Assembly (NCBI GenBank): GCA_947168525.1
Contig: CAMVMG010000015.1
Span: 1 to 50,154, forward strand
DNA length: 50,154 nucleotides
Source: an uncultured Bacteroidales bacterium
Lineage (GTDB): Bacteria > Bacteroidota > Bacteroidia > Bacteroidales > UBA932
Direction of reading: 5' to 3'
Positions 9,083 through 17,008 of the stretch are shown here, piece by piece. How positions within the stretch are numbered: the first letter of the stretch is position 1; every line of letters begins with the position of its first letter. Made by a program: the position numbers and the translations under genes. The notes under the pieces are model-generated. The model saw only the letters and a program-made list of their open reading frames with translations. It was not told the origin of the DNA and did no database searches.

Positions 9083-9114
9083 TTTGTAGAATTCATAATA
9101 ATCCTTTACCTTTG
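9083..9114 (+). promoter_or_regulatory. Promoter of the DUF3990/HTH pair
   Basis: TTTG (9083-9086) directly follows the upstream stop codon. After 20 bases comes TACCTTTG (9107-9114). The first gene starts at 9147, leaving a leader of about 28 bases. Confidence 0.7.
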
Positions 9115-9146
9115 CAAAAGTGACGTTATAGTGTTAGTTTTGCAAA

Positions 9147-9827
9147 ATGGAAAACATCCTGTTTCACGGATCCGATAAAGTTGTGGAGTGGCCTTCCAAG
9201 AAGGGAGGGCGGCTCCACAACGATTTTGGACAAGGCTTTTACTGTACACCCAACCTGGATCTGGCCCGAGAGTGGGCCTGCTCGGAGGCGACATCGGCCT
9301 TTGCCAACCACTATAGCTTCGAGCCCGGTTTTGAGTTGAAGGTCTGTGATTTGTCCGGACCGGATTATCACGTACTCAACTGGTTGGCCGTGTTACTTGT
9401 AAACAGGGTGTTCCAGATGGAGATGGACGCCCCCGCCGCAATCAAGGACTATATTATCAAGGAGTTTCTACCGGATCTCTCCTGTTTTGATGTCATCCGA
9501 GGCTATAGGGCCGATGACTCTTACTTCCAATATGCCAAATTCTTTCTACACGGTGGAATGAATATCGAACAGTTAAACCGGGCCCTGCATCTGGGAAACC
9601 TGGGAGAACAGGTTTTCCTCCAAAGCGAGAAAGCCTTTGACGCGTTAGTGTTCCTAACGGCAGAGGATGTAGATAAATCTGTCTATCTACCCAAGAGGAA
9701 AGCCCGTGAAAGGCGGGCACGGGAAGACTTCTCAAGAATCAAAGAGGGCGCAAAGGTCTTTGACGGAATCTTTGCCATCGACATTTACAGAAACAAAATC
9801 AAAAACGACGATGCGCGCCTACGATAA
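9147..9827 (+). CDS. DUF3990 protein, putative ADP-ribosyltransferase-fold toxin
   Basis: The 226-aa sequence has the DUF3990 signature: LFHGSDKVVEWP near the N-terminus, GRLHNDFGQGFYCT, LAREWA, and later GEQVFLQSEKAFDAL. From family knowledge DUF3990 is grouped with the ADP-ribosyltransferase fold; the HGS His, the GFYCT Tyr and the Q(S)E region would be the catalytic positions. That mapping is my inference. No signal peptide or membrane segment is visible, so it should act in the cytoplasm. The downstream HTH gene overlaps its 3' end by 17 bases, the arrangement of a toxin-antitoxin pair. The Lys/Arg-rich C-terminus (KRKARERRAR) may bind nucleic acid or a partner. Confidence 0.75.
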   Translation: MENILFHGSDKVVEWPSKKGGRLHNDFGQGFYCTPNLDLAREWACSEATSAFANHYSFEPGFELKVCDLSGPDYHVLNWLAVLLVNRVFQMEMDAPAAIKDYIIKEFLPDLSCFDVIRGYRADDSYFQYAKFFLHGGMNIEQLNRALHLGNLGEQVFLQSEKAFDALVFLTAEDVDKSVYLPKRKARERRAREDFSRIKEGAKVFDGIFAIDIYRNKIKNDDARLR

Positions 9828-10446
9828 AGATATAATGGTTTCGGCAAAAGATAACTTTGCCGTTATGATAGATTACGCCGTCACCTGGTGCGGGATGGAT
9901 TTACGTGCCTTCTATAACCGTTTTCTGGGAAGCCTGATAGATATTGCCTTCGGGGAGGGCCATCCCAAATTCACGCTGGGAATGAGTGGAATTGAGTTGG
10001 CGGGGCGGGTAATGGAGAATACCGGCGGAGAGCTTCCGTTGGACAGAAGCTACACCTTCCCCTGGGAGGATTCCAGCTATTACTGGACCGGTTGGGCCCT
10101 GTGCCAGTATCAGTGGTACAAAGGCTCCAGTTTTGCATCCATCGACCGCAACGGCCTTCCCATCGAAAAGGTTCACGAACTGTTCCACCCCCTTCACGAG
10201 GCCGATATATCCAAGGTTTTTGATGTGTTTGACACCTATTATCGGCCCAGGGCGCTTTCCCTTAAAGCATGCCGGAAAAATGCCGGATTCACACAGGAAA
10301 CCCTGGCCGGACGAAGCGGTGTATCGCTGCGGATGATCCGTGCCTACGAACAAGGCACCCAGGATCTGGCCCGGGCCGAAGCCTCCACGCTTTTACGCCT
10401 TTCGCAGGCGCTTGGCTGCCCGCCGGACCGGCTGGTGGTTTATTAA
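9811..10446 (+). CDS. HTH (XRE) protein paired with DUF3990, putative antitoxin
   Basis: The 211-aa protein has an unusual order: about 150 residues of a conserved-looking N-terminal domain (MIDYAVTWCGMD, WTGWALCQYQWYKG, FHPLHEADI) followed by a C-terminal XRE helix-turn-helix (LKACRKNAGFTQETLAGRSG, then RMIRAYEQGTQDLARA). Such proteins are often encoded just after DUF3990 genes. It probably neutralises the upstream protein and represses their shared promoter; both are inferences from the arrangement. The start at 9811 overlaps the upstream gene by 17 bases; MVSAKDN at 9835 is the alternative. Its stop overlaps by four bases the stop of the convergent peptidase gene. Confidence 0.75.
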   Translation: MRAYDKDIMVSAKDNFAVMIDYAVTWCGMDLRAFYNRFLGSLIDIAFGEGHPKFTLGMSGIELAGRVMENTGGELPLDRSYTFPWEDSSYYWTGWALCQYQWYKGSSFASIDRNGLPIEKVHELFHPLHEADISKVFDVFDTYYRPRALSLKACRKNAGFTQETLAGRSGVSLRMIRAYEQGTQDLARAEASTLLRLSQALGCPPDRLVVY

Positions 10447-11906
10447 TCCTTATACAGACCCTCGCGGGAGAGCAGGTGGTTCAGGTTGGCCAGGCCGTAG
10501 GCCGTCACGGCCTGCACCACGGCGGAGTGCTCCATGTAGGCGGGAATGAGCTTGTCGTACAGGTCGTCCTCGGTATGCCAGATGTCCCGGTAGATGAAAT
10601 CGTAGCCGAACACATCGCTCTCGCGGAAGGAGATGGCCGGAATGCCGTTCATCGCGAAGTAGGCGTGATCGGAGCCGCCGGCGCGCGTGGGACGCGGCTG
10701 CGCTTCACCCTCTCGCTTGTTTACGGTGAAGGGAATCTCCGGATTGTAGTCCTTGAGCGGCTCGCAGGCCTTCACGAAGTCGTCGTACATGGCCGGCGGA
10801 ACCGTGATGGAAGTGGCCGCCAGGGGGCCTCCGTCGCGGTTGAAGTAATTGGAAATCTTGTTCCAGGGAATGGTCTTCTGCTCTACGAAGTACTTGGAGC
10901 CCAGCAGGCCGTACTCTTCTCCGGTCCAGATGCAGAACAGGATGGAGCGTTTGGGTTTGGCTCCGGCGGCAGCCAGCAGGCGCGCGGCTTCCATAGTCAC
11001 GCATACACCTTGTCCGTCGTCCGTAGAGCCGGTGGCGATGTCGTAGGCGTCCAGGTGACTGCCCATCATCACGTATTCATCCGGATACTGCGTTCCCTTA
11101 ATCTTGGCCAGGATATTGTGGTATTTCATCGGTCCGGGGAAGAAGTGGTTGCGGATGTCGAACTCCAGCTGGAAGTCTTGGCGGTCTACCACTTTCTGCC
11201 TGATGATAGCAAACTGGTGTTCGTCCAGGAGGATGTCGCAGGCCGTGGGCAGGGTGTCCATGGTGAGATCAAAGCACATGGCGCGGTTGTAGAGCACCTG
11301 CATCGGCATTTTGGCGGGCCGGATGAAACCGGCCACGCCTGCATCCACCATCTGACGGTACATCAGGATGGAACCTTCTTTGCCTTCCTTGAGCAGGGCG
11401 GCGCGGGTGCTGTCTGCCTTAGGGCTGGCGTCGATGGCCAGGCCGCTGGTAGGACCGGTCTCCAGCAGTACCCAGGAACCTTTGAGCGCTCCCTTTACCC
11501 GGTCGAACTCCCGCTGGTTCTTGGGCTCCAGGTACACGCGGCCTTTCTGCGGGCCGCAAGTCCCTGCCGTGTAGGCGGGCGTGCCGAAGTGCAGTACCAT
11601 GCCGTCTTCCGAGAGCATCCGGCCGCTCCAGGGACCTCGGTCGAACCCTACGCCGATGGTAACGGCCTCCTGCACAGTTACTTCCAGCCCCCATGAGCGG
11701 AACTGCTCTACCACCCAGTCTTCTGCATGGTTGAGCATGTGCGAGCCCACGATGCGTCCGCCGATGTTGCGGGCGATGTACTGGGCATGCTGCATAGTGC
11801 GGTTGTCGGTGCGGCCAAGCTCCAGAACGGTTTTGGTCACTTTGTCCTGGGCGGCGAGGCTCAAGGCCACAAACAGGGCGATGGCACAGAAGAGAGTCTT
11901 TTTCAT
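10443..11906 (-). CDS. Secreted M28-family zinc aminopeptidase/carboxypeptidase
   Basis: The 487-aa protein has a signal peptide (residues 1-19, ending SLAAQ). Its C-terminal half carries the M28 zinc ligands in order: His and Asp of MMGSHLDAYD, the bridging Asp of STDDGQG, the Glu pair of WTGEEYGLLGS, and the late HTEDDLYDK His. The middle (GPQKGRVYLE...GFIRPAK) fits an inserted PA-like domain, as in plasma glutamate carboxypeptidase-type members. It should cleave short peptides in the periplasm or at the surface. The ATG at 11906 gives the cleanest signal peptide; two ATGs at 11912-11915 are alternatives adding two or three residues. Confidence 0.9.
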   Translation of the reverse strand: MKKTLFCAIALFVALSLAAQDKVTKTVLELGRTDNRTMQHAQYIARNIGGRIVGSHMLNHAEDWVVEQFRSWGLEVTVQEAVTIGVGFDRGPWSGRMLSEDGMVLHFGTPAYTAGTCGPQKGRVYLEPKNQREFDRVKGALKGSWVLLETGPTSGLAIDASPKADSTRAALLKEGKEGSILMYRQMVDAGVAGFIRPAKMPMQVLYNRAMCFDLTMDTLPTACDILLDEHQFAIIRQKVVDRQDFQLEFDIRNHFFPGPMKYHNILAKIKGTQYPDEYVMMGSHLDAYDIATGSTDDGQGVCVTMEAARLLAAAGAKPKRSILFCIWTGEEYGLLGSKYFVEQKTIPWNKISNYFNRDGGPLAATSITVPPAMYDDFVKACEPLKDYNPEIPFTVNKREGEAQPRPTRAGGSDHAYFAMNGIPAISFRESDVFGYDFIYRDIWHTEDDLYDKLIPAYMEHSAVVQAVTAYGLANLNHLLSREGLYKD

Positions 11907-11930
11907 AGGCATCATTGTTTAAGCCGATGC

Positions 11931-11962
11931 CAAAGATAAGAAGGATTCCACCGCTTTCCAAA
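11931..11962 (-). promoter_or_regulatory. Promoter of the M28 peptidase gene
   Basis: On the minus strand TTTG (complement of 11959-11962) is followed after 20 bases by TATCTTTG (11931-11938). The divergent transporter promoter lies immediately beyond, so the two polymerase sites nearly touch. Confidence 0.7.
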
Positions 11963-11971
11963 AAGAATTGC

Positions 11972-11979
11972 TACCTTTG
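11972..11979 (+). promoter_or_regulatory. Minus-7 box for the EamA transporter gene
   Basis: TACCTTTG ends 11 bases before the ATG at 11991. The intergenic space with the divergent peptidase gene is only 84 bases. Confidence 0.6.
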
Positions 11980-11990
11980 CGCCCGAAATT

Positions 11991-12869
11991 ATGTGGTGGG
12001 CACTCGCATTCTTATCGGCCGTCCTGTTAGGCTTCTACGACTCCTTCAAGAAAGCATCCTTGAAGGAAAACGCCGTCATCCCCGTTCTGTTTCTGAATAC
12101 GGTCTTCAGCACGCTCATCCTGTTACCGCTGGTAATCAAGACCGGCTGGGGTGGCTGGGAGGTGCAGAAATACATTCTTCTCAAGAGTTGTATCGTGCTC
12201 AGCTCCTGGATTACAGGCTATTTCGCGATGAAACACCTGCCGCTCACCATCGTAGGCCCTATCAACGCCACCCGTCCCGTGATGGTGCTCCTGGGCGCCA
12301 TGCTGGTGTTTGGCGAGCGGCTCAACCTGTATCAGTGGATTGGCGTTACCCTGGCCGTGGTGTCGTTCTTCCTTCTGAGCCGCAATGGTCGGAAAGAGGG
12401 CATCGACTTCCGGAAAGACCACTGGGTGGCCCTCCTGGTGCTGGCCGCCTTCCTGGGCGCCATCAGCGGTCTGTACGACCGCTATCTGATGGCCCCCGCT
12501 GAGAGTGGCGGCGCCGGTCTGGACCGTCTGCAGGTGCTGTCGTGGTACAATCTGTACCAGGCCGGGATGATGACGGTGGTGCTTCTGACCCTCTGGTATC
12601 CCCGCCGGCAGCACACCACCCCTTTCCGCTGGAGCTGGACCATTCCTTGTATCAGCCTGTTCCTCTGCGGGGCCGATTTCCTGTACATGTGGGCCCTTAC
12701 CGACGAGGCCGCCCTTATCTCCGTGGTCTCCATGATCCGGCGGAGTTCCGTGGTCGTGAGCTTCCTGTTCGGCGCCCTGGCTTTCAAGGAGAAGAACCTC
12801 AAAGCCAAAGCCGGAGACCTGGCCCTGGTGCTGCTGGGTATGGTGTTTCTGTACCTGGGGTCCCGTTAG
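11991..12869 (+). CDS. EamA/DMT-superfamily transporter
   Basis: The 292-aa protein is mostly hydrophobic, with about ten membrane helices arranged as two similar halves, as in EamA-type drug/metabolite transporters. The start of the first half reads WWALAFLSAVLLGFYDSFKKASL, and the first half ends with the family-like segment LPLTIVGPINATRPVMVLLGAMLVFGERL. The second half repeats it as EAALISVVSMIRRSSVVVSFLFGALAFKEK. It sits in the inner membrane and probably exports or imports a small metabolite; the substrate cannot be inferred. The stop is two bases from the end of the convergent PagL-like gene. Confidence 0.85.
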   Translation: MWWALAFLSAVLLGFYDSFKKASLKENAVIPVLFLNTVFSTLILLPLVIKTGWGGWEVQKYILLKSCIVLSSWITGYFAMKHLPLTIVGPINATRPVMVLLGAMLVFGERLNLYQWIGVTLAVVSFFLLSRNGRKEGIDFRKDHWVALLVLAAFLGAISGLYDRYLMAPAESGGAGLDRLQVLSWYNLYQAGMMTVVLLTLWYPRRQHTTPFRWSWTIPCISLFLCGADFLYMWALTDEAALISVVSMIRRSSVVVSFLFGALAFKEKNLKAKAGDLALVLLGMVFLYLGSR

Positions 12870-12871
12870 GG

Positions 12872-14062
12872 TTACAATGCATATCCGATAGCCCATTCCA
12901 GGGCATAGGAACGGTCTACGTAATGGGCCCGCATATCCAGGCCCAGGAACAATCCCTTACGGAAATGGTAGCGAATGCCCAGTTTCTGGAAGCTTCGGCC
13001 GATGTCCTCCGTTAGCCCCGTTTTGTGGAAGAGATAGGCGCCGATGGCCAGGTGGACAGACACCTGCCGGTACCACACTTCCTGCGTAAGGCCGATACCT
13101 ACGTGCCAGGGAGAGTAGCCCCGCGGGTCTTCGCGGTCCTCCAGCATCAGGTCGGTTTCGCGATAGCGGTTGGCCGTATAACCGGCATCCAGGAGCATAC
13201 CGGTGGCAAATATGGGAGAATAGCGCCACATCAGTTCCGCACCCGCCACGGCGCGGGGACGGGCCGGCGCCAGGCCGGTGGTCTGCCCTTGTGCCAACTG
13301 GGCGTCCAGCTCTACCGGGCAGCTGTGCACCCCGGCTGCCGCGAACACATTCCCATGCAAGCCTTTCCGGTACTCGGGGCCGGAGACCGCCTGACGCTTA
13401 CCCGCGGGGAAGGTGGCCGGAGCCAGATAATAACGCACACCCAGCCCCAGGGCCAGTTCATTGATGCCCCAGTTGGGGGCTTTGGTCATGCCGTTAGAGT
13501 GATGGATGCCGTCGAAGGACAGCTCGGCCGACCACTGCGGCGTAATAAGCCATTCGGCCCGGAGCCCCGCCGCCATGAGGGCGAACAGGTGAGCGCCGAA
13601 GAATTTGTTTTCCGGATTGGACACGGCGTCGAACGCCACCGGCGACCAGGTAAACCCCAGCTTCAGGGTGGGCCCCACGCGGAAGCGGCGGGTCCTGAGC
13701 AAATCGAAGTGTGCCCAGCCGTACAGGTCGGCCAGGTCTCCCAGGCGGGAGTTCCCCTTGAACTGAAGGCTGCCCATCCGGGCATAATCCAGGCCCACGC
13801 CGAAGGCCGGGTAGTTGAAGGCGCGGGCGAACCAGTCGCCGTCTTCCGGTGACGTCTGCAGGCCCACGGTGGCGCCGGCCGTCCAGTAATCGTAGCTGGA
13901 GAGCAGGTTCTCGTACAGGCCGTGTGCATCCATGGCATGATTCCATCGACCCCGGACACCCACGCTCAGATGCTCCCGGTCAAGGGTCTGGGCCGTCAGC
14001 GTAAGACCGCTGCAAAGGAGCGTCGTCGCAGCCAGAAGAAATATAGCCTTTATGCGTACCAT
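12872..14062 (-). CDS. PagL-like lipid A deacylase / acyloxyacyl hydrolase, outer membrane
   Basis: The 396-aa protein has a signal peptide (about 1-24, ending LTAQ) followed by alternating aromatic/hydrophobic strands typical of an outer-membrane beta-barrel. The segment HHSNG...PNWGINELALGLGVRYYL matches the PagL catalytic region, where the H-x-S-N His and Ser form the active site. PagL removes the 3-O acyl chain of lipid A at the outer membrane. At 396 aa it is about twice the size of Pseudomonas PagL; the C-terminal 170 residues look like further barrel strands. A minus-7 box lies directly against the ATG. Confidence 0.75.
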   Translation of the reverse strand: MVRIKAIFLLAATTLLCSGLTLTAQTLDREHLSVGVRGRWNHAMDAHGLYENLLSSYDYWTAGATVGLQTSPEDGDWFARAFNYPAFGVGLDYARMGSLQFKGNSRLGDLADLYGWAHFDLLRTRRFRVGPTLKLGFTWSPVAFDAVSNPENKFFGAHLFALMAAGLRAEWLITPQWSAELSFDGIHHSNGMTKAPNWGINELALGLGVRYYLAPATFPAGKRQAVSGPEYRKGLHGNVFAAAGVHSCPVELDAQLAQGQTTGLAPARPRAVAGAELMWRYSPIFATGMLLDAGYTANRYRETDLMLEDREDPRGYSPWHVGIGLTQEVWYRQVSVHLAIGAYLFHKTGLTEDIGRSFQKLGIRYHFRKGLFLGLDMRAHYVDRSYALEWAIGYAL

Positions 14063-14066
14063 GCTA

Positions 14067-14074
14067 CAAAAGTA
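14067..14074 (-). promoter_or_regulatory. Minus-7 box abutting the PagL-like gene
   Basis: TACTTTTG on the minus strand ends four bases before the ATG at 14062, so the mRNA should start at or near the start codon. A partial TTG lies about 20 bases upstream of the box. Confidence 0.5.
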
Positions 14075-14114
14075 AGGATTTGTCCGGGGATGCGCAAGTC
14101 TCCGGAAATTTTGC

Positions 14115-14122
14115 TATTTTTG
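14115..14122 (+). promoter_or_regulatory. Minus-7 box for the aspS operon
   Basis: TATTTTTG (TAnnTTTG) lies 39 bases before the aspS ATG at 14162 and is the only good promoter ahead of the four-gene run aspS-murB-murA-aminotransferase. Confidence 0.55.
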
Positions 14123-14161
14123 TAGATTGTTACAACGCAATAGACAAAAACAACATAAACT

Positions 14162-15931
14162 ATGTACAGAACACACACGTGCGGGCAGCTCCGCATTGAG
14201 AACAAAGGACAGCAGGTCACGCTGGCCGGCTGGGTGCAGAAAGCCCGCAAACTGGGCGGAATGACCTTCATCGACCTTCGGGACCGTTACGGCATCACCC
14301 AGCTGGTAGTGGAGGCCGATGCCCCCGCAGCGCTGGTGGAAACCGCCACCTCCCTGGGCCGTGAATTCGTGATCCAGGCCACCGGAGAAGTGGTGGAGCG
14401 CCAGGCCAAGAACGCCAAGATGCCCACCGGCGACATCGAAATCAAACTGCAGTCCATCAACATCCTGAACAAGAGCGTGACCCCACCCTTTACCATTGAG
14501 GAAGAGAGTGACGGCGGAGAAGACCTCCGCGCCAAATACCGCTATCTGGACCTTCGCCGCGGCCCGCTGCAGCGCGCCCTGGCGCTGAGGCACCGCGTAG
14601 CTCACGAGGTCCGGAACTACCTGGACGCCAACGGTTTCATGGAAATAGAGACCCCGTACCTAATCAAGAGCACCCCGGAAGGCGCCCGTGACTTTGTGGT
14701 GCCGTCCCGCATGAACCCCGGCCAGTTCTACGCCCTGCCGCAGAGCCCTCAGACCTTCAAGCAGTTGCTGATGGTGGCCGGCTACGACCGATACTTCCAG
14801 ATTGTGCGCTGCTTCCGCGACGAAGACCTCCGCGCCGACCGTCAGCCGGAATTCACCCAAATCGACTGCGAGATGTCTTTCGTGGAACAAGAAGACGTCC
14901 TGAACACCTTCGAGGGCATGATGCGCACCATCTTCAAGAATGTCCTGGATGTGGATATCCCTAGTCCCATGCCCCGCATGAGCTGGTACGACGCGATGGA
15001 CAACTACGGCTCCGACAAGCCGGACGTGCGCTTCGGGATGAAGATTCACGAAATTACGGACGTGGCCAAGGGCAAGGGCTTCAGCGTGCTGGACGATGCC
15101 GCCTACATCGGCGCCATCTGCGTCCCCGGCGCAGCCGAGTACACCCGCAAGCAGATTGACGAGCTCACCGAATGGGTCAAGCGCCCGCAGGTGGGTGCCA
15201 AGGGCCTCATTTACGTGAAAGTGAATGCCGACGGAACCTTCAAGAGCTCGATAGACAAGTTCTACGGGGCCGACGACCTGGCTAGACTCGCCACCGCCGC
15301 CGAGGCTAAGCCCGGCGACCTGATGCTGGTGATGAGCGGCGCCAACAAGCGCAAAGTGCAGACCATGTTGGGCGTACTGCGCCTGGAGATGGGCGGCCGC
15401 CTGGGCCTGAGGAATCCCAAGGAGTTCGCCCCGTTGTGGATCGTGGACTTCCCGCTCCTGGAGTGGGACGACGAGACCCAGCGCTTCTACGCCATGCACC
15501 ACCCCTTCACCGCTCCCAAGCCGGAGCACGAGAAGTGGTTCTATTCCAATGCGAAAGAGGATCTGGAGCGCGTCTGCGCCAATGCCTATGACTTTGTCCT
15601 CAACGGTAACGAGCTGGGTGGCGGCAGCATCCGTATCCACAATGCGGATATGCAGAAGCGCATGTTCGAGGTCCTGGGCATCGGAGAGGAAGAGGCAGAG
15701 TATAAGTTCGGCTTCATCATCAACGCCTTCAAGTTCGGCGCACCGCCCCACGGCGGCCTGGCCTTCGGCTTCGACCGCGTATGCGCCCTCATGGGAGGAC
15801 AGGACACCATCCGTGACTACATCGCCTTCCCCAAGAACAATCAGGGCCGCGACGTGATGATCGACTCCCCGTCCGAGATAGACCAGGTTCAGCTGGACGA
15901 GCTCCAGATTGACGTTCGTCCACAGCAATAG
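14162..15931 (+). CDS. aspS: Aspartyl-tRNA synthetase
   Basis: The enzyme charges tRNA-Asp with aspartate using ATP. The 589-aa length fits the bacterial type. Visible parts in order are the N-terminal OB-fold anticodon-binding domain ([26 protein letters not shown]), class II motif 2 ([20 protein letters not shown]), an inserted GAD-type domain in the middle, and motif 3 ([16 protein letters not shown], then SIRDYIAF-like [11 protein letters not shown]). It heads an operon with murB, which starts on the base after its stop codon. Coupling a housekeeping synthetase to two peptidoglycan precursor genes suggests growth-linked expression. Confidence 0.97.
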   Translation: MYRTHTCGQLRIENKGQQVTLAGWVQKARKLGGMTFIDLRDRYGITQLVVEADAPAALVETATSLGREFVIQATGEVVERQAKNAKMPTGDIEIKLQSINILNKSVTPPFTIEEESDGGEDLRAKYRYLDLRRGPLQRALALRHRVAHEVRNYLDANGFMEIETPYLIKSTPEGARDFVVPSRMNPGQFYALPQSPQTFKQLLMVAGYDRYFQIVRCFRDEDLRADRQPEFTQIDCEMSFVEQEDVLNTFEGMMRTIFKNVLDVDIPSPMPRMSWYDAMDNYGSDKPDVRFGMKIHEITDVAKGKGFSVLDDAAYIGAICVPGAAEYTRKQIDELTEWVKRPQVGAKGLIYVKVNADGTFKSSIDKFYGADDLARLATAAEAKPGDLMLVMSGANKRKVQTMLGVLRLEMGGRLGLRNPKEFAPLWIVDFPLLEWDDETQRFYAMHHPFTAPKPEHEKWFYSNAKEDLERVCANAYDFVLNGNELGGGSIRIHNADMQKRMFEVLGIGEEEAEYKFGFIINAFKFGAPPHGGLAFGFDRVCALMGGQDTIRDYIAFPKNNQGRDVMIDSPSEIDQVQLDELQIDVRPQQ

Positions 15932-17008
15932 ATGATAACAAAGCACGCACATTTCGACCTTTCCACCCGGAACACTTTCCGGATGCGGGTCAGGTGTGCC
16001 TTGTTTGTGGAGGTGTCGGCCGAGGAAGACCTGCTGTCCCTGGACTGGGATGCCCTGCCTCAGCCCGTGTTGGTGATGGGCGGCGGATCCAACCTCCTCT
16101 TTACCAAAGATTTCCCCGGCACGGTGCTGCATGTGGGAATCTGTCATTCTGAGCGCAGCGAAGAATCTTGGACCCTGGGTGCCGGGGTTGTCTTCGACGA
16201 TTTCTGCGCCTGGGCGGCCTCCGAAGGCCTCTGGGGGCCGGAGAACCTGTCGCTCATTCCCGGAGAATGCGGGGCGTCGGCCGTGCAGAATATCGGCGCA
16301 TACGGCGTGGAAGCCAAGGATATCCTGACCGATATCCGGGCCTATGACCGCGTGGAAGGCCGCTTTGTGCATATTGACCCGGCCACCTGCGGCTACGGCT
16401 ACCGCACCTCCAGGTTCAAGACCGAATGGAAAGGCCGATACATTATCACGGCCGTCACCTACCGTGTCAGCTGTACGCCCCAGCCCAAGTTGGACTACGG
16501 CGGTGTCCGGAAGGCCTTGGAGGACAGCGGCAAGGTGCTTCCCTCCGCGTCGCTTCGCGACCCTGTACGGGCAAATGCTTCGGGAAGCACCTTGCCGCTG
16601 TCCCCGAAAGATATCCGGGACGCCATCATCGGCATCCGGAACCAGAAGCTGCCGGCCGTGGAGGAAATGGGCAGTGCAGGCAGCTTTTTCTGTAATCCCG
16701 TCATCAGCCGGGAGCACTTCCGGCGCATCGTGGAAACGGCGCGCAAGGACAATGGCCCGGACTACGAAGTTCCGCACTATGAGGTGGGCGACCAGGTCAA
16801 GGTTCCGGCCGCGTGGATGATCGACCAGTGCGGCTTCAAGGGTGCCCGAAGTGGCGGTGCGCAGGTGTACCCCAAGCAACCGCTGGTGATTGTGAACGCG
16901 TCCGGGAACGCTTCCCCGCAGGAGGTCATCGGCCTGGAACAGCAGATTATCCAAACGATTGAACGCAAATACGGTATCACCCTTCATCCCGAGGTAGAAC
17001 ATGTCTAA
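15932..17008 (+). CDS. murB: UDP-N-acetylenolpyruvoylglucosamine reductase, with two in-frame palindromic inserts
   Basis: MurB is the FAD/NADPH enzyme that reduces enolpyruvyl-UDP-GlcNAc to UDP-MurNAc. FAD-binding motifs VLVMGGGSNLLFT and the region around IPGECGASAVQNIGAYG are present, as are GSAGSFFCNPV with the catalytic Ser and the terminal LHPEVEHV Glu. At 358 aa it is somewhat long. Two stretches look inserted. The family B repeat (nt 16142-16169) encodes SERSEES near residue 72, and the family A palindrome (nt 16522-16603) encodes SLRDPVRANASG between KALED and the native-looking LSPKDIRDAIIGIRN. Both keep the frame. The gene starts one base after aspS and overlaps murA by eight bases. 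Confidence 0.95.
   Translation: MITKHAHFDLSTRNTFRMRVRCALFVEVSAEEDLLSLDWDALPQPVLVMGGGSNLLFTKDFPGTVLHVGICHSERSEESWTLGAGVVFDDFCAWAASEGLWGPENLSLIPGECGASAVQNIGAYGVEAKDILTDIRAYDRVEGRFVHIDPATCGYGYRTSRFKTEWKGRYIITAVTYRVSCTPQPKLDYGGVRKALEDSGKVLPSASLRDPVRANASGSTLPLSPKDIRDAIIGIRNQKLPAVEEMGSAGSFFCNPVISREHFRRIVETARKDNGPDYEVPHYEVGDQVKVPAAWMIDQCGFKGARSGGAQVYPKQPLVIVNASGNASPQEVIGLEQQIIQTIERKYGITLHPEVEHV
16142..16169. repeat. Family B short palindromic repeat inside murB
   Basis: The sequence begins TGTCATTCTGAGCG and ends GCGAAGAATCTT, with CATTCT and AGAAT(C) as imperfect inverted ends. In one frame it reads SERSEES and in another VILSAAKNL. Those strings are, from memory, translations of a short dispersed repeat seen in many phyla. 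It occurs once in this window and adds about ten codons without breaking the frame. Confidence 0.65.
16522..16603. repeat. Family A palindromic element inside murB
   Basis: The arms at 16522-16543 and 16582-16603 are a perfect 22-bp inverted repeat. They enclose a 30-nt core (16548-16577) that contains TTCGCGACCCTGTACGGG. The core is identical to the one in dapF (21050-21079) and nearly so to the one in the dapE-like gene. It is in frame with murB, adding roughly 24-27 residues. Confidence 0.85.
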
